A stretch of 5,431 nt of DNA from Actinomycetota bacterium (lineage in GTDB: Bacteria > Actinomycetota > Actinomycetes > Mycobacteriales > Micromonosporaceae), in the NCBI GenBank assembly GCA_005885115.1, contig VAXX01000254.1, forward strand, positions 1 through 5,431, read 5' to 3'. Made by a program: the position numbers and the translations under genes. The notes under the pieces are model-generated. The model did no database searches. It had not been told where the DNA came from and saw only the letters and a program-made list of their open reading frames with translations. Positions 1 to 4,521 of this stretch are shown here, piece after piece (positions within the stretch are counted from its first letter, which is position 1; every line of letters starts with the position of its first letter).

Positions 1-1
1 C

Positions 2-589
2 GTCGCGATCCTGCGCGGGCGCCGTGCCGAACACCTCGACACCGTCCTGGACGTGCTCGTGGACGCCGGGATCCGCAGCCTGGAGGTCACGCTCAACACA
101 CCGGGGGCGCTGGAGGCGATCCGCCGCGCCCGGACCCGCTTCGGCGAGGAGGTGTCCGTGGGCGCCGGTACCGTCCGGACCGTCGCCGACGTCGAGGACG
201 CCGTCGCCGCCGGAGCGCAGTTCCTGGTGTCCCCGCACACCGATCCGGCGCTCGGCGCCCGGGCCCGCGAGCTTTCCGCCGCGTACCTGCCCGGCGCGCT
301 GACCCCGACCGAGATCGTGACGGCGTGGAACTCGGGTGCGGCGGCGGTGAAGCTTTTCCCGGCCCGGCTGGGCGGCCCGCGGTACCTGCGGGACCTGCGC
401 GAGCCGTTGCCGGACATTCCGATCGTGCCGACCGGCGGGGTCAGCGCGGAGAACGTCGGCGAGTGGTTCGCCGCCGGCGCGGTCGCCGTCGGGGTCGGCG
501 GGACGCTGATCGGCGACGCGCTGGACGGCGGCGACCTGACCGCGCTCACCGCCCGCGCGACCGAACTGGTGAAGGCGGTGCCCGCATGA
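2..589 (+). CDS. eda: KDPG aldolase (2-dehydro-3-deoxy-phosphogluconate aldolase), 5'-partial
   Basis: This is a class I aldolase that cleaves 2-keto-3-deoxy-6-phosphogluconate to pyruvate and glyceraldehyde-3-phosphate in the cytosol, the last step of Entner-Doudoroff and hexuronate/sugar-acid breakdown. The frame is open from base 2 and gives 195 residues before TGA; the family is usually 200-215 residues, so only a short N-terminus is missing. The visible start VAILRG corresponds to the family's first beta strand. The catalytic Glu lies in LEVTLNT (residue 28 of the visible part). GAGTV follows at about bases 161-175. The Schiff-base Lys lies in AVKLFPA (visible residue 117, codon 350-352), and the phosphate-binding PTGGV and GVGGTLIG segments follow. 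All key residues are present, so this gene looks functional. Its stop overlaps the ATG of the kinase gene (ATGA, 586-589), which indicates one operon with translational coupling. An internal ATG at base 53 is in frame but would discard the first strand, so it is not the true start. Confidence 0.93.
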   Translation, partial: VAILRGRRAEHLDTVLDVLVDAGIRSLEVTLNTPGALEAIRRARTRFGEEVSVGAGTVRTVADVEDAVAAGAQFLVSPHTDPALGARARELSAAYLPGALTPTEIVTAWNSGAAAVKLFPARLGGPRYLRDLREPLPDIPIVPTGGVSAENVGEWFAAGAVAVGVGGTLIGDALDGGDLTALTARATELVKAVPA

Positions 590-1407
590 CCCACGTGGTC
601 ACCCTCGGCGAGACGATGGCGCTGCTGTCGACGCCGGAGATCGGGCTGCTGCGGCACGCGAACACCATGCGGGTATCGGTCGGTGGCGCGGAGAGCAACC
701 TGGCGATCGGGCTGGCCCGGCTGGGGAAGCGGGTGAGCTGGATCGGGCGGGTCGGGGACGACGAGTTCGGGGCGCTGGTCCGGCGTACCCTCGCGGCGGA
801 GGGCGTGGACGGGCGGGTACGGGTCGATCCGGGTGCCCCGACCGGGCTCATGGTCAAGTACCGCCGCACGGGTACCACCACCCAGGTCCTGTACTACCGC
901 AAGGGCTCCGCCGGCTCCCGGTTGGAGCCGACCGACCTGGATCGGGACCTGATCCACGGCGCCCGGGTCAAGCTGTGGTCGGCCGAGGAGGCCGGCCGGG
1001 CGCTGGCCATCCTGGTCGCGCACGCCGACGTGGTCTTCGCGACCGAGCCGGAGGCGCGGCTGCTGGTCTCCGGTGAGACGCCGGCCGAACTCGGGCTCGC
1101 GCTGGCCGGGTTCGGGCCCAAGCAGGTCGTCATCAAGCGGGGTGCACGCGGCGCCGTCGCGGTGATCGGCGGGGAGGTGCTGGTGGTACCGGCGCACGAG
1201 GTGATCGAGGTCGATCCGGTGGGAGCCGGGGACGCGTTCGCCGCCGGGTACCTGAGCACGCTGCTCGACGGTGGTGACCCGGCCGGGTGCCTGGCGACCG
1301 GGGCACTGGCCGGGGCGTACACGGTGACGGTGCCCGGCGACTGGGAAGGGCTGCCGTTCCCCGCCGACCTGGAGCTGCTCCAAGCCGCCGACGGGGTGGT
1401 GCGGTAG
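586..1407 (+). CDS. kdgK: 2-keto-3-deoxygluconate kinase, PfkB family, with apparent internal deletion
   Basis: KdgK-type sugar kinases phosphorylate 2-keto-3-deoxygluconate to KDPG, the substrate of the aldolase encoded just upstream. I chose the ATG at 586 because it overlaps the eda stop (ATGA), has a GAAGG-like ribosome site about 10 bases upstream, and gives the family N-terminus THVVTLGETMALL. The protein is 273 residues; the family is usually about 310-320. Visible motifs are SVGGAESNLAIGLARLG (31-47), the PTGLM substrate-side segment (85-89) and the C-terminal DPVGAGDAF signature (210-218, catalytic base Asp216). After HGARV (124-128) the chain jumps directly to KLWSAEEAG (129-137). 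Family members carry about 40 more residues there: a beta strand with the TGITPAL-like turn, a helix, and the FDVNxR strand that helps form the substrate/ATP cleft. The reading frame is kept. I expect an unstable or inactive product unless the gap is a sequence artefact. The distal part before the stop (VPGDWEGLPF) matches the family end, so the C-terminus is intact. Confidence 0.85.
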   Translation: MTHVVTLGETMALLSTPEIGLLRHANTMRVSVGGAESNLAIGLARLGKRVSWIGRVGDDEFGALVRRTLAAEGVDGRVRVDPGAPTGLMVKYRRTGTTTQVLYYRKGSAGSRLEPTDLDRDLIHGARVKLWSAEEAGRALAILVAHADVVFATEPEARLLVSGETPAELGLALAGFGPKQVVIKRGARGAVAVIGGEVLVVPAHEVIEVDPVGAGDAFAAGYLSTLLDGGDPAGCLATGALAGAYTVTVPGDWEGLPFPADLELLQAADGVVR

Positions 1408-1417
1408 CCCCCGGTAT

Positions 1418-2152
1418 TCAGACGGCGTGGCGGTCGACGAACGCCAGTTGCTGGTGCCAGGCGTCGGCGCAGGCGTCCCGGTGCTCGGCGAAGGTCTTGT
1501 CGAAGAAGCTGTGCGGGGCGTCCGGGTACACGTGCACGGCGACCTCGACGCCGTTGCGGCGTACCCGGTCGGCGAAGCCCTCCACCTCGGCGACCGGCGT
1601 GAAGTCCTGCCCGGCGGCCAGGACCAGCAGCGGCGCGGCGATGTCCTCGACGACGTCGCTGACCCGCGACGGTACGCCGTAGAAGCCGATGCTGCCGGCC
1701 AGGTCGTCGCCGGACGCGGCCTGCCGCCAGGACATCGCCCCGCCGAAGCAGAAGCCGACGGTGTAGACCGAGGTGGCCTCGGTGTGCTCGCGTACCCAGG
1801 CGACGGCGGCGGAGGCGTCCTGGCCGACCTTGGCAAAGTCGATCTTGTCCAGGTGCTCCCGGAACGGGAACTCCTCGCCCCGCTCGCCGATCCCCGCGGT
1901 CCGGCCGAAGTAGTCGATCGCGACCGCGTGCAGACCGGCCTCGGCCCAGCGCAGCGCCAGGTCCTGGTAGAAGTGGTGCAGCCCGCGTACGTCCGGCAGG
2001 ATCACCATCGCCCGGTTGGACGGGGCCTGCGGGTGGGCGTGGTAGGCCCCGAACCGGGTGCCGTCGGCGGACTCGAGGACCAGGCCGCCGTGCTCCCCCA
2101 CCGGGCCCTGGACCGGCGGTGCGGGCGGGCACGCGTCGTCTGCGTAGCACAT
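1418..2152 (-). CDS. Dienelactone hydrolase family protein (alpha/beta hydrolase)
   Basis: This is a 244-residue cytosolic alpha/beta hydrolase of the dienelactone hydrolase (DLH) family, whose characterised members hydrolyse lactone or ester bonds; the substrate here cannot be read from the sequence. The nucleophile elbow is GFCFGG with Cys135, followed by Asp183 in AAGQDFTP and His214 in PDAPHSFFD. These form the Cys-Asp-His triad expected of DLH rather than a Ser triad. The segment ILPDVRGLHHFY (51-62) aligns with the strand that carries Glu36 in classical DLH, but has Asp54 there. Arg84 in DYFGRT is in the region of the classical substrate arginine. Length is normal and no damage is visible. 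No signal peptide is seen. The ATG at 2152 has no good Shine-Dalgarno sequence. It lies 25 bases downstream of the deacetylase stop on the same strand, suggesting it is the last gene of the glycosyltransferase operon. It converges on kdgK with only 10 bases between the two stops. Confidence 0.88.
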   Translation of the reverse strand: MCYADDACPPAPPVQGPVGEHGGLVLESADGTRFGAYHAHPQAPSNRAMVILPDVRGLHHFYQDLALRWAEAGLHAVAIDYFGRTAGIGERGEEFPFREHLDKIDFAKVGQDASAAVAWVREHTEATSVYTVGFCFGGAMSWRQAASGDDLAGSIGFYGVPSRVSDVVEDIAAPLLVLAAGQDFTPVAEVEGFADRVRRNGVEVAVHVYPDAPHSFFDKTFAEHRDACADAWHQQLAFVDRHAV

Positions 2153-2177
2153 GCGGCCATCGTCGCACGAGCGATGA

Positions 2178-2860
2178 TCAACGGCGCGGTACGCCGTGCG
2201 CGGCGAGTGGACCCACCCGCAGCCCGCGCTCCCGCAGGGTCTGCACGATCACCGGTACGGCGGCCAGCGTGGCCCGCCAGGAGTCCGGTGTCGAGGTCAC
2301 GTCGGAGTCGTGCAGCAGCACGGTACCGCCGCCGGACAGGTCGGCCAGCCCCGGCCCCAGGCGGTCCACAGCATCGGGGTCAGCCCGAGGCGGGCCGCCG
2401 CGGTCAGGCCGGCTCCGGTCAGGACCCCGTACGGCGGGCGGTACCAGCGGGGTACCACCCCGGTGGCGTGGGTCACCGCGTCCCGGCCACGCGCCACGTC
2501 GTCGTACGTGGCCCGGGGTCCACGCAGGAGCAGGCACCGGTGGTCGTACCCGTGCACGGCGACCTCGTGTCCGGCCGCCGCGACCTCGGCGGCCAGGCCC
2601 GGTACCCGGGCCGCCCAGCGTCCGGTCAGGAAGAACGTCGCCCGTACGCCCAGCCGGTCGAGCTCGGCGAGGAACCGGGGCGTGGACGCCGGATGGGGTC
2701 CGTCGTCGAAGGTCAGCGCGACGTGACCGGGGTCGCCGGCGCCGGCCAGGGCCGGCGCGAGCCGGGTCCGCAGCGGGCCCATCGAGGTCAACGCCGGCAG
2801 GCCGTGCCAGGCCAGTCCGGCTCCCAGTCCGGCCGGGACGAGCCAGCGGCCCGGGCTCAC
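2178..2860 (-). pseudogene. Polysaccharide deacetylase (NodB/CE4), broken by a frameshifting deletion
   Basis: NodB-domain enzymes are metal-dependent deacetylases of N-acetyl sugars or polysaccharides in the cell envelope. Translation from the GTG at 2860 (GTGA overlap with the glycosyltransferase stop, 2857-2860) gives a mildly hydrophobic N-terminus (6-25, possible anchor) and then TFDDGP (50-55), with the catalytic and metal-binding Asp pair. The metal-binding pair HGYDH (103-107) and RPPYG (141-145) follow. After LWTAWGR (164-170, ending at base 2351) the frame becomes meaningless and stops at 2297. The real continuation, LADLSGGGTVLLHDSD and then a normal C-terminus ending at 2178, begins at base 2348 in another frame. 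In relatives, about 15 residues (DW...TPESV... type) separate the WG and the DL...GGTVLLHDS blocks; they are absent here. The lesion is therefore a deletion of length 1 modulo 3, roughly 45-50 bases, and not a single-base slip. As it stands, the product of 187 residues lacks the LLHDSD motif and is probably inactive. Confidence 0.85.
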
Positions 2861-4008
2861 CGCCCGATCCGGACCAGCCGGGACGGCCGGCGTACCGGGA
2901 CCGAGGGGCTGGTCGCCGCGAGTACCGCCCGGACCGCGTCCAGCGCCGCCGGTCCCTCGAACAGCCGGGTGGCCGCCGGGGCGGGACCGTACGCGAGCGC
3001 CCCGCGCAGCGCCGGAGCCAGCCCGACCGGGTCGGTGATCCACGGTGCCAACCCGGCCCGGTCCAGCGCCGCCGCGTTGGTCGTACCGTGGCCGGGCAGG
3101 CACCGGTAGCTCAGTACCGGTACCCCGGCGGCCATCGCCTCCAGCGAGGTGAGCCCGCCGGCGTTCTGTACGACGACGTCCGCCGCCCGTACCAGTGCGG
3201 GCATTTCGGTGACCCAGCCCAGCGCGATGCCGCTGCCCGCCTCGGCGATCCGCCGGCGCAGCTCCTCGTTTCGCCCGCACAGCGTCACCGCGGTGGCCAG
3301 GCCGGTGGCGGTGATCTCGGCGGCGGTGCGCTCCACCTCGCCGACGCCCCACGATCCGGCGACCACCAGCGCGACCGGTCCCTGGATCGGCAGCCCGTAC
3401 CGGCCGCGGGCGGCGACCCGTTCGGCCACGGTCACCGGCTGCGCGAACGCCGGATCGACCGCGGGATGGATCACCTCGACCCGACTGGCGCCCAGCGCCC
3501 TGGCCTGGTCGGCGGCCACCTCGTGCAGGGCCAGGTGCAGGTCGATGCCCTCGCTGACCCAGATCGGGTGCACGGACATGTCGGTGAGGAAGGTGAACGT
3601 GGGCGCGGCCAGCTCGCCCCGGCGGCGCAACAGCCCGAGCACATGGCTGGCCAGCGGGTACGTCGACACGACCGCCACCGGGTCGGGACCGAGAACGGCG
3701 CGCATCCGGCGTACCCCGGCGTGCGCGGCGGTCCCGCAGGCGCCCGAGTTGAGCCAGTGGTGCCGGTCCAGGTTGCCCAGCAGCCAGCCCCAGCTCCGCG
3801 GCGCGACCTTGAGCTGGTTCTCGTACGCCCGGCGCAGGCCGCGGCCCAGCGGCCCCCAGACCAGCTCGACGAAGTCGTGGCAGGTGACGGTGTACCCGGC
3901 CAGCGAGAACTCGCGGACGAGCTGGCGTGCGGCACCGTCGTGCCCGGCGCCGAAGCTGGCCGAGATCACGGCTATCCGCTGCGGGGGACTGCCCCCGGAT
4001 GTGCTCAC
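2857..4008 (-). CDS. GT28 family glycosyltransferase, MGDG synthase / diacylglycerol glycosyltransferase-like
   Basis: This is a 383-residue GT-B glycosyltransferase resembling monogalactosyldiacylglycerol synthases and processive diacylglycerol glucosyltransferases, which transfer sugar from a UDP-sugar to a lipid acceptor at the inner face of the membrane. The N-terminal acceptor domain shows ISASFGAGHDGAA (15-27), typical of the MGDG-synthase N-domain. STYPLASHVLG (115-125) and LTDMSVHPIW (141-150) follow. The C-terminal donor domain has VVAGSWGVGEVERTA (215-229), the nucleotide-sugar-binding QNAGGLTSLEAMAAGVPV (281-298) and PGHGTTNA (305-312). Length and motif order are normal for the family. 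The start is GTG at 4006-4008, preceded on the minus strand by AGGGGG (4013-4018) with a short 4-base gap. It is the first gene of a leftward operon; its stop overlaps the deacetylase GTG by 4 bases. Its promoter region carries two palindromes of BlaI type. The exact sugar (glucose, galactose, mannose) and acceptor cannot be told from the sequence, and a polyprenol or carotenoid-like acceptor is possible. Confidence 0.88.
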   Translation of the reverse strand: MSTSGGSPPQRIAVISASFGAGHDGAARQLVREFSLAGYTVTCHDFVELVWGPLGRGLRRAYENQLKVAPRSWGWLLGNLDRHHWLNSGACGTAAHAGVRRMRAVLGPDPVAVVSTYPLASHVLGLLRRRGELAAPTFTFLTDMSVHPIWVSEGIDLHLALHEVAADQARALGASRVEVIHPAVDPAFAQPVTVAERVAARGRYGLPIQGPVALVVAGSWGVGEVERTAAEITATGLATAVTLCGRNEELRRRIAEAGSGIALGWVTEMPALVRAADVVVQNAGGLTSLEAMAAGVPVLSYRCLPGHGTTNAAALDRAGLAPWITDPVGLAPALRGALAYGPAPAATRLFEGPAALDAVRAVLAATSPSVPVRRPSRLVRIGR

Positions 4009-4031
4009 CGTTCCCCCTGCCAGGCGCCGTG

Positions 4032-4050
4032 TACTACAGCTACCGTAGTA
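4032..4050. promoter_or_regulatory. Probable BlaI operator 1 (TACTAC-N7-GTAGTA)
   Basis: A perfect inverted repeat has arms TACTAC (4032-4037) and GTAGTA (4045-4050) around a 7-base centre. BlaI/MecI-family dimers bind palindromes with TAC/GTA half-sites of this kind, and a blaI gene starts about 105 bases away. The site lies 24 bases upstream of the glycosyltransferase GTG, over the predicted transcription start. It is identical in arms and spacing to the second copy. Confidence 0.75.
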
Positions 4051-4056
4051 GCCGGG

Positions 4057-4086
4057 ATACTACTCACACCGTAGTAGCCCAGCCAA
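4057..4086 (-). promoter_or_regulatory. Candidate promoter of the glycosyltransferase operon
   Basis: Read on the minus strand, a -35-like TTGGCT (4086-4081) and a -10-like TAGTAT (4062-4057) are separated by 18 bases. Each matches 4 of 6 consensus positions of a housekeeping sigma promoter. The start of transcription would fall near 4050, about 42 bases before the GTG. The palindrome at 4058-4076 covers the spacer and -10, and the palindrome at 4032-4050 begins at the predicted start site. This is the arrangement expected for repression. The call rests on consensus matching only. Confidence 0.5.
4058..4076. promoter_or_regulatory. Probable BlaI operator 2 (TACTAC-N7-GTAGTA)
   Basis: This is the second perfect inverted repeat, TACTAC (4058-4063) and GTAGTA (4071-4076), with a different 7-base centre from copy 1. 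The arms are conserved while the centre is not, as expected when only the arms are read by a protein. It begins 26 bases after copy 1, roughly two and a half helical turns, and sits over the -10 and spacer of the predicted leftward promoter. It ends 79 bases before the blaI GTG. Confidence 0.75.
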
Positions 4087-4112
4087 GACCGACGCGGTGA
4101 ACTTCGTCGGCG

Positions 4113-4119
4113 TTAGAGT
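4113..4119 (+). promoter_or_regulatory. Weak candidate -10 element for blaI
   Basis: The heptamer TTAGAGT contains TAGAGT, which matches 4 of 6 positions of a -10 consensus. It would put the transcription start near 4126, leaving a leader of about 30 bases that includes the ribosome site. No convincing -35 is found at 16-18 bases upstream (GACGCG at 4091-4096 is poor). If real, the operators would lie upstream of the polymerase footprint, which is unusual for autorepression. The true promoter may instead lie among the palindromes. Confidence 0.25.
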
Positions 4120-4144
4120 CGGTACCGGCGGCGGGCCGACCGGA

Positions 4145-4150
4145 CGGAGG
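4145..4150 (+). promoter_or_regulatory. Ribosome binding site of blaI
   Basis: The sequence CGGAGG, with the core GGAGG at 4146-4150, lies 5 bases before the GTG at 4156. It is a clear Shine-Dalgarno match, and it fixes the GTG as the start. Confidence 0.8.
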
Positions 4151-4155
4151 ACGGC

Positions 4156-4521
4156 GTGGACAGCGGGCGACGCGCACGGGGAACCCTCGAACAGGAGGTC
4201 GTCGCGGCGCTGGCGGCGGCCCGCGAGCCGATGACGCCGGCGCAGGTCCGCGACCAGCTGGGGCGGGATCTGGCGTACACGACGGTGATGACCGTCCTGG
4301 CCCGGCTCTCCGACAAGGGGCTGGTCACCCGCGAGCGGGTGGGTCGGGCCTACGCGTACCGGGCGGTCCGGGACGAGGCCGAGGTGACCGCCCGGCAGAT
4401 GCAGCGTTTGTTGGATGCCGGAGACGACCGCGCGGCGGTACTGTCCCGGTTCGTGGGTGTGCTCTCCGACGACGACGAGCAGCTCCTCACCGAGCTGCTG
4501 CGCCGGGCCGAAGAAGGATGA
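4156..4521 (+). CDS. blaI: BlaI/MecI-family winged-helix transcriptional repressor
   Basis: This is a 121-residue cytoplasmic DNA-binding protein of the BlaI/MecI/CopY family. Such proteins bind as dimers to TAC/GTA palindromes and are released when a partner membrane peptidase triggers their cleavage. The winged helix runs from LEQEVVAALAAA (11-22) through MTPAQVRDQL (26-35) to the recognition helix YTTVMTVLARLSDKGL (41-56). The wing follows, with RVGRAYAYRAV (61-71). The C-terminal part (73-118) is the helical dimerisation region. Family length is about 115-135 residues, so the gene is complete. The GTG start has a good GGAGG site 5 bases upstream. Its TGA overlaps the ATG of the M56 peptidase gene (4518-4521), the classic blaI-blaR arrangement; actinobacteria such as Mycobacterium tuberculosis carry a comparable pair (Rv1846c-Rv1845c). 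Two matching palindromes in the divergent promoter region suggest it controls its own operon and the glycosyltransferase operon. Its inducing signal is unknown. Confidence 0.93.
   Translation: MDSGRRARGTLEQEVVAALAAAREPMTPAQVRDQLGRDLAYTTVMTVLARLSDKGLVTRERVGRAYAYRAVRDEAEVTARQMQRLLDAGDDRAAVLSRFVGVLSDDDEQLLTELLRRAEEG

Noticed and set aside
325..585. Upstream in-frame extension of the kinase to an ATG at 325
   Set aside because: The extension lies inside eda in another frame and is Arg/Gly-rich with no homology. The ATG at 586 gives the family N-terminus and an ATGA overlap.
886..896. A TACTAC match inside kdgK as a third BlaI site
   Set aside because: Only one arm is present, with no GTAGTA partner at the right distance. 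It encodes the conserved Tyr-Tyr and is a chance match.
1380..1445. A GCCGCCGAC / GGCGGTCGAC pair as a bidirectional terminator
   Set aside because: The arms are imperfect, far apart and lie inside the two coding ends, with no T-run.
2297..2360. Programmed ribosomal frameshift in the deacetylase
   Set aside because: No slippery heptamer or poly-A/T run is visible. A simple frame change would still leave about 15 conserved residues missing, so a deletion explains it better.
1427..3109. A 560-codon open frame on the plus strand spanning the hydrolase, deacetylase and part of the glycosyltransferase
   Set aside because: It has no recognisable domain and crosses several real gene boundaries on the opposite strand.
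2119..4074. A 651-codon open frame on the plus strand opposite the glycosyltransferase and deacetylase genes
   Set aside because: It is a shadow frame caused by GC-biased third positions. The composition is mostly Arg, Gly, Pro and Ala with no family motif, and the minus strand has clear conserved domains.
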